Assembly (NCBI GenBank): GCA_001574975.1
Contig: KQ965814.1
Location: 62,001-126,000, forward strand
Direction: 5' to 3'
DNA length: 64,000 bases
Origin: Gonapodya prolifera JEL478
Taxonomy: Eukaryota; Monoblepharomycota; Monoblepharidomycetes; Monoblepharidales; Gonapodyaceae
The notes under the pieces are model-generated. The model made no database searches and had not been told where the DNA came from. It saw nothing but the letters and a program-made list of their open reading frames with translations. Below are positions 46,795-57,263 of the stretch, piece after piece. The translations under genes and the position numbers were made by a program. How positions within the stretch are numbered: position 1 is the stretch's first letter; the number at the start of each line of letters is the position of its first letter.

Positions 46795-47376
46795 TCAATC
46801 ACCACTGTGTTGACAAGTGCGCCGAACCACCCTTTCAGAAGACTCTTCTTGCTTCTTATCATCTCTGGTCCCATTATTTCTACAAAGCAAAATCGAAATG
46901 GGTGCGGAAAACGAGAATTCTGTCCCACCAACTTGCCAAATCGAAATCGGCTGGCGAATGCAGCGCTCGTCGTGGATTTGGCTTCCAACTCCGAAGTCAC
47001 AGCGACCGCCGTGAGACCAGCCTTGTGATATCGCGAAACCTGTCCAAATATTATACCTTAGTCGGAAACGGCAGTGGCACTCATGAATAACGTCGTCGTC
47101 AGTTCGCACCTGTTCGTTCGCCAGTTTCGTCAAAGGGCATAGAATCAAAGTAACTCCGCCACTCATTAGTCCAGCAATCATCGTTATGCGATTTTTTCCA
47201 GATCCAGTCGCCGTGAAAAGACCCTTGTCCTTCCCATGTCGGACGGCGAGGATTCCTTCACATTGATGGGGTCTCAGAGAGGAATGAAGGCCAAGTCGAG
47301 GCAACCAGTCACGATCGATAGCGTTCAACGCCTCATTGTCATCACTTGGTAGCGTCCACCACCTGGTGAGGGGCAC
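46795..47376 (-). pseudogene. RecQ/DEAD-like helicase N-terminal fragment
   Basis: Reads 'LGLHSSLRPHQCEGILAVRH', then 'GKDKGLFTATGSGKNRITMI' with a Walker A (A-T-G-S-G-K-N), and 'GGVTLILCPLTKLANEQV' (motif Ia region). The F/L-R-x-x-Q Q-motif followed by GKD and TGSGK is typical of RecQ-type superfamily 2 helicases. Beyond about 47090 the frame loses similarity; motif II (DEAH/DEVH) and all later motifs are missing. It lies exactly between the two copies of the segmental duplication. A remnant, possibly of a RecQ-like multicopy gene. Confidence 0.6.
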
Positions 47377-47652
47377 CCGGCCGTGCCCCCGCCCGCCCAG
47401 TCAGTCGTGTCGAGCGTGTCGGAAGTGGGCGCCGATGGGTCCTGCCCTGGTGCCATTGCTGTTCCGAGGACGTATGCGAGGTCGGGCACGCCTGGGCTGG
47501 AGGGGTCGCAAGTGGGGTCTGCCACTGGCAGGTCCGGAGTGGGGAAGTCGGCTCTGGCGCGGAGTTTGACGAATATGTTAACGCAGGATGTGAATATGGT
47601 GGCGATGGAGACTGATCTGGTGGTTGGGGTGTTGAAGATGATTATGGGGTGA
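47365..47652 (+). pseudogene. Duplicated 3' fragment of the coiled-coil gene
   Basis: About 95 codons nearly identical to the end of the 39951-43142 gene ('PPPAQSVVSSVSEVGADGSC', 'LTQDVNMVAMETDLVVGVLK', stop 47652). There is no upstream part, so it is a passenger of the duplication rather than a gene. The open frame is still intact, implying a fairly recent event. Confidence 0.8.
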
Positions 47653-48532
47653 TTGGTGTCAGTCGAGGCAGTGGTTGGGGGAGAGCTAATCGTTGATGGG
47701 GGATTACATACAATGGCAGTACGTACGCATGGGAAGGATGGAGTGGACTACTAAGGGGGAGGAACAATCGTTATATGATTGAATGGATCCTCTCGCGGGC
47801 CCTCCTCGTGCACTTCCGCGCCTCTTCGCACACACGCCACGCCACCCCCCCCCACACGAGCACACACACATTGACACTTCTGAATTTTCTTCTTCTTTCT
47901 CCCTTTTTCTTTATTCCTCTCGGTCTTTCCTGGCTTCCATGAACACAAGACACGGGAGCGGAGGAGGAACCTTTTACACCCTGGAACTTTCCCACTACCC
48001 TTAAAACATTAGACATTTTGCAGTGATGACTTCCGACTGCCCATTGGTGACTGTTGACATTTGGCTCCGGCTGTCTGTTGGTGCGGCGCGGATGGAGAAG
48101 AGGCCTGTACACCGCCACAGGATGAAAAGAAGCACACGAAAGAGTAGCGGAGAGGTGGTGAGCTCGTTGAGGATGGGCAGAGTTGGGACAAAGGGACCTT
48201 GGAGATTCCATTGACGATGCTGGGAAAATGAATTGAAGTTGAACACCTTATTGCTATTCTATTAGGTCTACAATGGTCTTTTTCTGTGCGAGCGAACGAG
48301 CGAGTCACTTATTTGAATTCATGGATTTCTTATGTGATAGCACGGGCCCATTTGCGTTTCTCCCAGTCTCAGAACCTGGTTCTTGGCCAATTACAGGATG
48401 CAAAAGAATGCAAATTCTCCCGAAAAGAAGTGTATTTATCTTTTTGAAAACCCCCAGAAACATTGTGAAAAGGAAAGTATTATCGTCGTCTTCTTCACGT
48501 GTGCTGCTTAAAAACCTACCCATCTCAATCCT

Positions 48533-50237
48533 TTACTCCTCGCCTAAAACCTTCTCCCTCTGAACGTGCTTCTTAACTGTGACGTCTGGCGCTGGACCTA
48601 GCCCCTCTTGGCTCGCAGTGATCGTGTCTCCTGGGAACGCGCCTGGGGCTTCTACCAAACCATCTCTGGTGCGGTCGTAACCTTGCATTCCGGTACCAGT
48701 CGGACCAACTGGAGCTCCGACCAAACCCTCCCTGGTACGGTCGTAACCTTGCATTCCGGTNNNNNNNNNNNNNNNNNNNNNNNNNNNNNNNNNNNNNNNN
48801 NNNNNNNNNNNNNNNNNNNNNNNNNNNNNNNNNNNNNNNNNNNNNNNNNNNNNNNNNNNNNNNNNNNNNNNNNNNNNNNNNNNNNNNNNNNNNNNNNNNN
48901 NNNNNNNNNNNNNNNNNNNNNNNNNNNNNNNNNNNNNNNNNNNNNNNNNNNNNNNNNNNNNNNNNNNNNNNNNNNNNNNNNNNNNNNNNNNNNNNNNNNN
49001 NNNNNNNNNNNNNNNNNNNNNNNNNNNNNNNNNNNNNNNNNNNNNNNNNNNNNNNNNNNNNNNNNNNNNNNNNNNNNNNNNNNNNNNNNNNNNNNNNNNN
49101 NNNNNNNNNNNNNNNNNNNNNNNNNNNNNNNNNNNNNNNNNNNNNNNNNNNNNNNNNNNNNNNNNNNNNNNNNNNNNNNNNNNNNNNNNNNNNNNNNNNN
49201 NNNNNNNNNNNNNNNNNNNNNNNNNNNNNNNNNNNNNNNNNNNNNNNNNNNNNNNNNNNNNNNNNNNNNNNNNNNNNNNNNNNNNNNNNNNNNNNNNNNN
49301 NNNNNNNNNNNNNNNNNNNNNNNNNNNNNNNNNNNNNNNNNNNNNNNNNNNNNNNNNNNNNNNNNNNNNNNNNNNNNNNNNNNNNNNNNNNNNNNNNNNN
49401 NNNNNNNNNNNNNNNNNNNNNNNNNNNNNNNNNNNNNNNNNNNNNNNNNNNNNNNNNNNNNNNNNNNNNNNNNNNNNNNNNNNNNACGTGTCCCTGATAG
49501 GCTGGATGATCTGCTGTACTTGGGGCTGGATGATCTCCTTCTGGATTGTCGGCCTGTGGGTGGGAACCGGGTGGGAACATTAATCACACTCTTTCCACCG
49601 CCACGAAACAGAAGATACTCACCTCACTTCTTCACGTTCAACTTGGCGGATGGTCTCGTGGGTCACCGGGGCTCTGTAGCGATGCTGTAGCGAAACTTAG
49701 ACCCTTGCGCTAACATCAGCGTTATGTCCAAATCACCTCAACCTCCTTCTCCGCCGTCTCAGCTGCAACGGCATCCGCCATTTTCGCCCTATATGACTGC
49801 TTGACTTCATCTCCGTGCGTCAGATTGTGTTGGTGCTTGATTTCCTCTCCGTGCATCGGATTGTGTTGGTGCTTGATATCCTCTCCGTGCGTCGGATTGT
49901 GTGGGTGCTTGACTTCCTCTCCGTGTGTCGGATTGTGTGGGTGCTTGACTTCCTCTCCGTGGGCTGGAGCGACTCCTCGATGGGTTTTTGTGACGTCTTC
50001 GGTGCCGCGACCAGAGGTGAGACGTTCTTCGTCGGTGGGTACGGTCGTCCCTCTCACGGCGGCGAGTCCTCCGGTCTTTTCCGGAAGCCGCTTTGACGTG
50101 TCGCTCGTTGTGCTTGGCGCTGTCCTGGTGTGAGGCGCGGTTCCTCCAACGGCGTGATTAGCGGGGGAAAGGATGGACTCGTCGGGCTTGTCCTCTTGCT
50201 TCGATGGGAGGTGGAGCATCTTTTTAATCTTATCCAT
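48533..50237 (-). CDS. Hydrophilin/LEA-like protein, copy 2 (interrupted by assembly gap)
   Basis: Paralogue of 44028-45789. Start 50237 ('MDKIKKMLHLPSKQEDKPDE'); the first exon carries five tandem units of the type 'HGEEVKHPHNPT' absent from copy 1. The next exon ('RYRAPVTHETIRQVEREEV'-like, about 49700-49620) and the one at 49560-49490 are present. Exons equivalent to 44230-45185 fall in the N run. The last exon resumes with 'GMQGYDRTREGLVGAP' twice and ends at 48533. Whether the missing exons exist cannot be told. Confidence 0.6.
48761..49485. other. Assembly gap (run of N)
   Basis: 725 consecutive N within copy 2 of the duplication. The equivalent interval in copy 1 is about 920 bases (roughly 44265-45186), so the gap size may be an estimate. 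Confidence 0.99.
49801..49970 (-). repeat. 36-39-bp coding minisatellite, about 5 units
   Basis: Plus-strand unit of the form 'cttgacttcctctccgtg' + 'cgtcggattgtgt.ggtg', encoding on the minus strand His-Gly-Glu-Glu-Val-Lys-His-Pro-His-Asn-Pro-Thr. Five copies with small changes (Val/Ile, Pro/Gln, Thr/Met/Leu). Copy 1 of the gene has only one related unit ('RAEAKHPHK'). Confidence 0.9.
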
Positions 50238-50415
50238 GATGATGCGTTGGCTTGATTGCTGTGTTTCGAGTTTTCGGAACAGCTGGAAGGGGGAGAAACT
50301 GTCCTTTATAAGTAACTGATACCAGTGCAATTGCGCAACTATGACATCACACTATTACCCAAAACTCAGCTAGATAATAAATTTAACTGAGGATTCTCCC
50401 CTCAGCAAGTTTACT

Positions 50416-51011
50416 ATGAGTGACACTGTCGCGCGCTCTCCAGAAGGGACCATTTCCGAAGATCCTAGCATAGTGAGTACATCTTGATGAGATATCAACC
50501 AAAATAAACGAAAATAACGCCAACATTTATCTATTCGATTTATTTAAGGTGTGAGTACTCCCTGTTGTTCAGGAGACGATACGATATGTTGGCACAAAAG
50601 GAATTCAGGTGATTTGGACATTGCAAACGGATAAAACGCCTTTCTCCCGCAGAAACAGAAGAAGTATGGAACGAGCCACATCATTAGATCGGACGTAAGA
50701 TGAGGTAGAGCACAGTCCTCGCGTAAATTCCACTCTGTAATGAATTAATACATTTGTCGACCGACATTGGAAGTAGTCGTACCACTCTACACCATCGGCG
50801 ACGACGACAGCAAGTAAGCGCCTTCGAAGCGCTCTCCAGTGTTGTCATCCAAGGTACGCTCATGTATCATTACCTCGACGTGCGACACCTTGTGGAATAT
50901 GCTTTTCAGCAACCCAAGTGTCACACTACGGCGAAGGCACCATCAGGCCATGGAAGGGAAAAGCAGCACTCTACCACCAAAAAAAGAAGTGTGTTCTGTG
51001 GTCCGTGTTGA
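50416..51011 (+). pseudogene. Degenerate copy of the divergent partner gene
   Basis: ATG and first exon are retained ('MSDTVARSPEGTISEDPSI'), and the end 'HSTTKKRSVFCGPC' with stop at 51011 is retained. The interior is altered: the segment equivalent to 'RIVVPPNTIIDDDYKERLQK' is out of frame, and about 60 bases encoding 'VTRIVKMPMFDDKRTSQ' in copy 1 are missing near 50920. Probably not functional. Confidence 0.6.
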
Positions 51012-51265
51012 ATAGTTAGAGCAACATCCGTTCGTTCCTGCGTCTGGCCTGCTTGAACGAGACGCACCAGTCCCTGCGTTGGAGTGGCAGGCATCAGCGC
51101 GACTATGGCCAGCACTCCCGGCCCCATGGACCCGACTGCCCTTCCTGCCGTCCGTCCTGTGCCATCTCCCGATTCGCACCACAACTCCGCGCACGCCATC
51201 TCGACACCTCGCGCGATCCTCGAATCGCTCATCGCAGACGCGGTAGGCCTGCGAGGCCTAAGCGC

Positions 51266-51470
51266 GACCTCGCTGACGGAGGACCATTTCGTGGAGTGGA
51301 ATGCTTTACGCGGAGCGGAATGTCCATCGCGGAGCGAGTTCGAGGGCAAGGGTCCGCTGGAACGGAAATACACTCGCGCAGCGAGCTCGAGGCCAAGGGT
51401 CCGCCGGAGGCGAAGACCCCGCGGAGACGAGGCGGAATACCCTCGCGTAGAGAATTCGAGGCCTAGGCGA
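51266..51470 (+). repeat. GC-rich short tandem repeat, also similar to an intron sequence at 40268-40342
   Basis: Two to three degenerate ~45-bp units with core 'cgcggagcgagttcgaggg' / 'cgcgcagcgagctcgaggc' / 'cgcgtagagaattcgaggc'. The left part ('ctgac.gagg', 'cgcggag.ggaatgt..at', 'gcgga.cgagt') resembles 40268-40342 in the intron of the coiled-coil gene, so this may be a dispersed short repeat. Confidence 0.45.
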
Positions 51471-51876
51471 GGACGAACGTCATCCCTGCCACCTCGCCGT
51501 CCCGGATTACGACGCTCAAGGTCATCCACACCTACGTGGCACTGGACCTCGCAGCCGCGCTGGCATGGCACTCTTCCCGAACCTCGACGAACTCGGGGGC
51601 GTCGACTAGCTGCTCACCACCACACTATCGTGGAGAGTCGGACGGGTGCCCAGTGGTGAACAGGCACCGTCAACGTTGACGTACCCCTTACTCACGTCCC
51701 TCCACGTCAACTCTCGCTGGACGCACTTGCATCGGATGAGGAACACCTGCGCGAGCTCCAAGTCTTGCTGGAGAGTGCCGCACGGCACATTGCGGGCCTA
51801 TTTCCTTACCTCCGCCGCCTGTGCGTCCACCCGGTGCGTGTTTACCTTCGTATGCGCTCCGGGTCACCCGCACCTG

Positions 51877-51901
51877 CACCTGCACCTGCACCTCTATCCA
51901 A
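51877..51901 (+). repeat. Hexanucleotide (cacctg) microsatellite
   Basis: Four tandem cacctg units, encoding Ala-Pro repeats in one frame. Confidence 0.8.
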
Positions 51902-52067
51902 CGCCACCGACGGCCTGCAGCACGACGAGTTCGCACAGTGCTCGCATGCCTTTTTCCGTGGACTGGGACCTGCTGGGCGGGACTTGGCCCTGTGCGGCGT
52001 TCGAGACGAAGTGCGCGGTGACGGGTCCGGGTCCATGGTGCCAGGCCGTGCTGGGGCGGCAGGGTGA

Positions 52068-52537
52068 CCCCACACGCAGGGGAGGAGGAGCAGACCCCCG
52101 TGCAAGCCCATACCCGGATGGTACGACCCGTTGGAAAGCGTGTTGCGTGACGCGTGCGAGTGCGAGGGTAAGAGGTTTTGACTCGTGGTGGTGGTAGAGC
52201 GGGCGAGGGTGATGATGACTCATGGTGCACACTCATCATTCACTGATGGAGTCTAGTCTTTTTCTTGTGGCGCGGTGGAGAAACAGAGAAACTGATGTGA
52301 CGATGTATGCATATCATAGCTCGTACATCAGTCTGTCTCGACCGAAATCCGTAATGGATCGAAAATGGAGACTTCTTCACGACTCTATTGGGGTAACGTT
52401 GTTTCACACTGAGTCTGCGTTTACCATTCCCCCAAACTATGTCAAGATATGGTGAACGAGCCTCTTCAAGACTTGATTCAATCTGGGGAAACGTTGAACA
52501 CTGAATCCCTGGTGGGGACAAGTACGTGAAAGCATTC
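52068..52537. other. Intergenic region
   Basis: No coding signal seen; upstream of Cache-family gene D. Confidence 0.4.
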
Positions 52538-54906
52538 ATGGGAATATTTGCTGGTCTTGGGTAAACAGCTGATGAGACGGATACCGACTCACACTGCACA
52601 GTGTACTGCCCGTCGCCGTCCCGTCCATCACTTTGGGAGCACTGGTGAATTCACAGAGCATCGCAAGCGCCACAAACCAAGGTGCGTAGATGCGGCGTTC
52701 GCAGGGGGTGTACTGCGCATGATGTCATGATGGGCTAACCACATCCCCGTTGCAAAGCTTCTACAACCATTGCGGACCTTGCCGTGACGTTGCAGATTGA
52801 CTCGAGTGCGATTATTGCGGATAGGCTGAGTGAGTTTGGTCTTGTTAAGCATGTCGTATGCGACTGTGGCTCACAGTTCCACCACCTGATTATGGTCCTG
52901 ACGCACACTTATCTCAGCCGCATACATCGAAAAGGTGGAGTAGAGCACCACCACCTGTTTAAATATCTCCCTGCTAACACGTTTTGCTTTTGCTTTGCGT
53001 TGGCAGGCGGCCGCTGTACTTGACAGCATCGCAGTCCAAAATGACGCAGGGCTCAAATCCCCGTATCAGATCGAGTGCGTTGAGCGCATCACTTGTTGCA
53101 AGGGCGAGGGCGAGGGCGAGGCGTTGACTCGTAACACCCCCCACAACGCAGCGACGTGGCGATTTACATGAAGGATGCGATCCGCAAGTTTGGGCTCAAA
53201 GGTGTGTTCACCATTCCCGCCGTGCTCCGTACCACCACGACCGTGCAAAAAGCTGACACAACCTTTCCAAACACAACCGAAAAGAAAACATCCATGTCTC
53301 CGTCCTCACGGTGTACGACCCTCCAACATCCTTTGGCATCCAGCCCGTGATCGTGAATGGTGTCGGGGTCGCGACGACGTTCAACTGGATCGCGAACGGC
53401 ATGACGTCGAATTTCACGTGCAGGAGCTTGTGTCCTGCCAATGATACGGGGGGGTTTTGAAGAGTAGGTTGAACTTTCGAAGGGTGGTTGGGTTGCTAAA
53501 AGGTGGTTGAAGCGTTTTGGCGTCGTGCTCGGCGTCCACGCAGTATATCCTTGGGACGAGGCCTCGAACACACTTGGTCCAGTCGTGGCTTCCGTAAGCA
53601 TCACCCGATTTGCTGGCGACATCCCAAAGTAGTCTCCACGCACACCCATTTTCTGCAAGGTTCCCTACCAACTCCCCCACCCGCCCAAGCCACCTACTGG
53701 CACTTCCGCACGCCGCACATCGGCCCCGTGATGCCGACGGGTGACAGTGACCAGATGATGCCTTTCTCGCTGCACGACCCCCGAAAACCGTCCGAGAGCA
53801 ACGAAGTCGCATTCGTCCTGCAGCAGTTCATGTTGGAGGACTTGAGTGCGCTGTTGGATAGTGTCAAGAAGCAGTCGGGAACAAAGAACTCGCTGTATTA
53901 TTTGCTCACGACGGCGGGCCAGGTGATTGCGATGTCGGGGCTGGGAAATGTTACGGAACAGCATGCGGTGAGGATAGTGTGGTACGAGTGTTTGATGGGA
54001 AGTGAAGTTGTGCTGAATTGTGATTTCGTGGAACGGAACGACACAATAGGCACTTATAGCGAGGGATGCTGGTGGTCTTCGAGCAAAGGCGATATTTGAG
54101 TTTCCATTGAGCGACTATCCAGTTTTGAATGCCAGGTCTTCAGCACTCTTGAAACACGCAAACGGCAATCTGGACTCAAATTTTAGCGATGCGCAGTGGC
54201 GTGAAAATGGGTACATGTTTCAGGTGACGTCGCTCACTTGTACACGCATAAATATGTCATTGTGTCGGGCACGCGCGTGTTCCATGAGGCACTTCTTTGT
54301 CTTCTTCCATGATGTGTAATTTCTGACGCGTTTGATTTACATTCACAGACCAGAGGCTGACTATCTTGGAGACACTGTCTTCTTGTCGCAACACTTGATG
54401 GAAACGTGACGGAGGGACAATCATTCTGACAGTTTCAAGTAAGTTCACTCAATTTGGCCTCCACTAATCAGAGTGACCAAGATACTTCAATACTCTGGGA
54501 ATAGTTGCAGCCATCATACTCTCTGTTGCCTCCATATCTCTGGTGTTCACACATCGATACATCACGTCACCGCTGGCAGCTATCCTCGACTCCATGAAAA
54601 GAGCCATCAAATCCGACTTCTCCGCTGTTCGCAACGGGGACCTCTCTCTCCGACAGTCCATTGTCCGCGAAGTGGGTGCCACGCAGACATATTTCATGTC
54701 GATGCTCAAGGCGTTTGCGCAGTCGATCAAAGGTGAGTTTAGTTCTTTCTGCCCTTGCTTTTTGCTGCCACGAACACCACCTTCTGATGTCTCTGTGATA
54801 CTTAGAGAACAAGTCGCTCAACAACCGGCGTCCAAGGCGGCAACCGGAACCAAACATCTCGCGCACGTCTGGCGCAAAGCGGATGTCGACCGCGTCCATC
54901 GAGTAG
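52538..54906 (+). CDS. Cache-like receptor with HAMP-like helix and short tail, diverged paralogue D
   Basis: Same exon order as paralogues A and B but on the opposite strand and far more diverged. Short exon 1 (ATG 52538, 'MGIFAGLG') splices to 'VLPVAVPSITLGALVNSQSI', forming TM1. It continues 'STTIADLAVTLQIDSSAIIA', 'AAAVLDSIAVQNDAGLKSPY', 'ENIHVSVLTVYDPPTSFGIQ', 'NFTCRSLCPANDTGG' (the family N-x-T-C-x3-C-P motif), 'HAVYPWDEASNTLGPVVASV', 'EDLSALLDSVKKQSGTKNSL', 'YYLLTTAGQVIAMSGL' and 'SNFSDAQWRENGYMFQVTSL'. TM2 is 'VAAIILSVASISLVFTHRYI'. The HAMP-like helix is 'SIVREVGATQTYFMSMLKAF', followed by a spliced tail 'ENKSLNNRRPRRQPEPNISR', stop 54906. An intron near 53101-53126 holds a gcgagg hexamer array. 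Again no output domain. Some ectodomain splice sites are approximate. Confidence 0.65.
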
Positions 54907-55052
54907 TAATGCTTTCGTTACACGTGTGGAAATCAAAATTCGATGTACTTTACCGATTATTCAACGGGCAGAATAATTGGTAATGAATGCCTCCGTGTGC
55001 CGATGCTGCAGCTGCTCACCAACCCCACACACCATCACACGAACGGACCGGT

Positions 55053-56943
55053 ATGCCGTTCGTGGGCCTGCACGTGATCCCACACGTCCCGATCGAATCG
55101 CCTACGCCGTGGCCGGACGCGTGTGCAGCCGAGCTCGCGCAGGAAAACTGCGAGTCGCATCCGTCGATCCGACAACGATCGCTGGCCATCGCACAGGACA
55201 TCGCGACTGCCGCGCCAGATGTCATCGTCATGATTGTGCCGCATGGACTGGCAATGGAGGACGCGTGGGGCGTGTGTGAGCATCGGCTGCGTGGGGTTGC
55301 TGGTGTGGGGAGTGGGCATTGAGACGGTGTCGGAGACGGACGGGACACGTCGCTTTTTTCCCTCCTTCTCATCCTTGCCTCATCTTCCGCGTACGGCCAG
55401 ACTGCAACTCCTTCGCGGAGGGGTACCCGGCATTCAAAACAGCGGGGCCTTGGGAGACACCAGAGTTCAAAGTGCGCGTGGAGATTGACCAGACAGCCGC
55501 GCGAGAGGTCCTGGCTGCGTTCAATGTCAAGTAAGTGAGAGCACGACTTGAGCGGGGGGAGGTTAGGGGCCACTGCAGATGCGTAGGAATCAGGTCCAAC
55601 CCAAGTTTCTCTTTGGCCGTAGTAACGTCCCGTGCCAGGCTGTCACCTTTCGTGGGATGGTGATGGTGGGATATTGCGCACGCTCTCGTTTCGGCGAGGA
55701 TGCGAAACGACTTCAAACCGCCCTTTGGCCATTGCAGGACTGGGCGGGCGCCACTCTGGGACACTCCGAGGCCATCCCGATTCATTTCATCCGACAGAAG
55801 TACACCAAGGTACGTAACTATTTCGTTCAGAGCGGCACAGTGCGGCGTTTGTGGTGCTCACGGCTGATGACGCAATCCTCTTCTTTTTCAAGGTACGATC
55901 TGGAACCGACGTGACGTCTTGACGCTTTGATCCCTTCGTTCGCCTCACCGTTTTTGACTCCCGCCGTTCCTTGTACCCTCCCCTACGTCCCGAACTTCGA
56001 CAACAACAACAAAAAAAAAAAAAAAAAAAAGGCAAAGTACGTCTTCGTGTCCGTCCCAGGCCCCGAAAAGCGCATGCGGAACAGCCCGCAGTTCCTGCCC
56101 GAGCTGCGCCGCGTTGGTCAAGCGGTGAGGTCTCGCTCTTGTGGTGCTATGGGGCGGTTCTCGCTCTGCTCACCACACGTACTATCTACCTTTTCTTTCC
56201 CCTCTTCTTGCTCAATACGCCCCACTGGCCACCCCGACGGTCCGCTTTCGCCCGTTTCGTTCCGCCTCGACGTCCAGCTCCACGCAGCGCTCACCAGCAC
56301 CAACAAGTCGTCTCACCTGTCGCAGCAGCGCGTCTCCGTGGTGATCTCGTGCGACTTGGCCCATACCCACCCGATCCGGCCCGAAAGCCGGGTGTACAAG
56401 GCCGGCCGAGTGCGCGCGCCGTACGGTGAGGACGCGGATGCGAGTAAAGCGTTTGACGAGCTTTGTGGGATGTGGGCAAAGACGTTGAAGGGGAATTGGT
56501 GTGTGTGGTGGGACTTTGATGCAGTTTCGGGTGCAGGCGACAGTCGACTAAACCAAATCCCTCCCGTGCGTGTAATTCTCGGTAGCCTCGATGCGGCAGC
56601 TCACATTCAGGAGGAGGCGAGGAGCTGCGGATACCCGGGGCTGGTGGTTGCGGACGAGATGCTGAAGAAGCATCGGGGCAAGATTGGAGCCCGCGTTGAA
56701 GCAGAGAATGCCCTGCGGACCGGTAATTTTTGGTACGGTGAGTGGTCGAGCGTGGCGGTCGTTGTGTGCTGGGGGTTCAAAGTCGAAGGTCGTGCTCTGA
56801 CTTTGAACTCGACAGATGTGTGGGTGTATTGCGGAGTGATGACTCTTTCTGTGACTTGGAGCTGATTCGCAGGGTGGAAGGTCACGAGTGCAGCGGAAAG
56901 CAGTGGAGCTCCTAAATTTAGCGTTGTTCGAGGATGGTGGTGA
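55053..56943 (+). CDS. LigB-type class III extradiol dioxygenase homologue
   Basis: Non-haem iron(II) aromatic ring-opening dioxygenase superfamily (LigB / MEMO fold), probably cytosolic. Start 55053 ('MPFVGLHVIPHVPIESPTPW'); an in-frame ATG at 54987 is an alternative. Motifs in order are 'VIPHVP' (first His), 'APDVIVMIVPHGLAMEDAW' (PHG), 'PDCNSFAEGYPAFKTAGPWE', 'EFKVRVEIDQTAAREVLAAF', 'ALWPLQDWAGATLGHSEAIP', 'YVFVSVPGPEKRMRNSPQFL', 'VSVVISCDLAHTHPIRPESR' (the S-x-D-L-x-H region), 'DASKAFDELCGMW', 'EAENALRTGNFWYG', then over a GTGAGT intron 'WKVTSAAESSGAPKFSVV', stop 56943. The His pattern fits metal ligands of the family. A run of 20 A (56011-56030) lies near an intron end. Intron limits between 55300 and 56300 are approximate. 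Substrate unknown. Confidence 0.7.
56011..56030 (+). repeat. Poly-A tract, 20 bases, inside an intron
   Basis: Twenty consecutive A preceded by caa repeats, just upstream of the acceptor leading to 'YVFVSVPG' in the LigB-like gene. Confidence 0.95.
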
Positions 56944-57263
56944 TGCACAACTTCGCTAGCTTAGAGGTTGTAGCTCGGTTTAGTAGTCTGTGCGCTGGCT
57001 GTCCCCGGCCTCGACCGTATCCAATATTTATGAATTGGTGAAGTGACCTTGTCTTGCTTTCACATAAACTGCTTTTGTCAATTCTTGGAAAACGGAAGGA
57101 ATTGACGGGGATTGGGGCTTGCGTCTTCGCATCCTGTTTGCTTGGTGGCCTCAGGCCTCACCCCCTTAGACTTTACCCCAAGTTCGAAACATTCCCCATT
57201 TTCGCGGTCTTTCACCCTCCTGGAAAGGCAAAAACACGGCAGAAAACAGTACTCTGTCGGAAA

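Larger units (their letters stand above)
47363..51016. repeat. Segmental duplication, copy 2 (with assembly gap)
   Basis: Direct copy of 42853-46658. It has the same gene order but is more diverged, contains a run of N at 48761-49485 and a minisatellite expansion at 49801-49970, and loses coding sequence in the plus-strand partner. The offset between copies changes from about 4510 at the left end to 4354 at the right end. Confidence 0.9.
51105..52067 (+). pseudogene. Degenerate gene of unknown family (possibly F-box/LRR type)
   Basis: GC-rich coding-like region. ATG 51105 ('MASTPGPMDPTALPAVRPVP') leads to 'PRAILESLIADAVGLRG' and an Arg-rich repeated stretch. Alternative frames carry protein-like pieces: 'SRITTLKVIHTYVALDLAAA', 'MALFPNLDELGGVD', and after a stop near 51657 'LASDEEHLRELQVLLESAAR' with 'HIAGLFPYLRRLCVHP'. 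Leucine spacing and 'FPNLDEL' recall F-box/LRR proteins. Frame changes mean either unrecognised introns or decay. Low certainty. Confidence 0.3.

Noticed and set aside
46795-47376. Helicase fragment as part of a Helitron or other mobile element
   Set aside because: The pattern is RecQ-like (Q-motif plus ATGSGK), with no Rep/endonuclease domain, terminal repeats or target duplications visible nearby.
48573-49690. Open frames crossing the N run
   Set aside because: They exist only because N is read as open; nothing can be said about coding across the gap.
49801-49970. Regular repeats with constant spacing, considered as a CRISPR array
   Set aside because: Units are adjacent with no unique spacers, lie in frame inside a gene, and the genome is eukaryotic.
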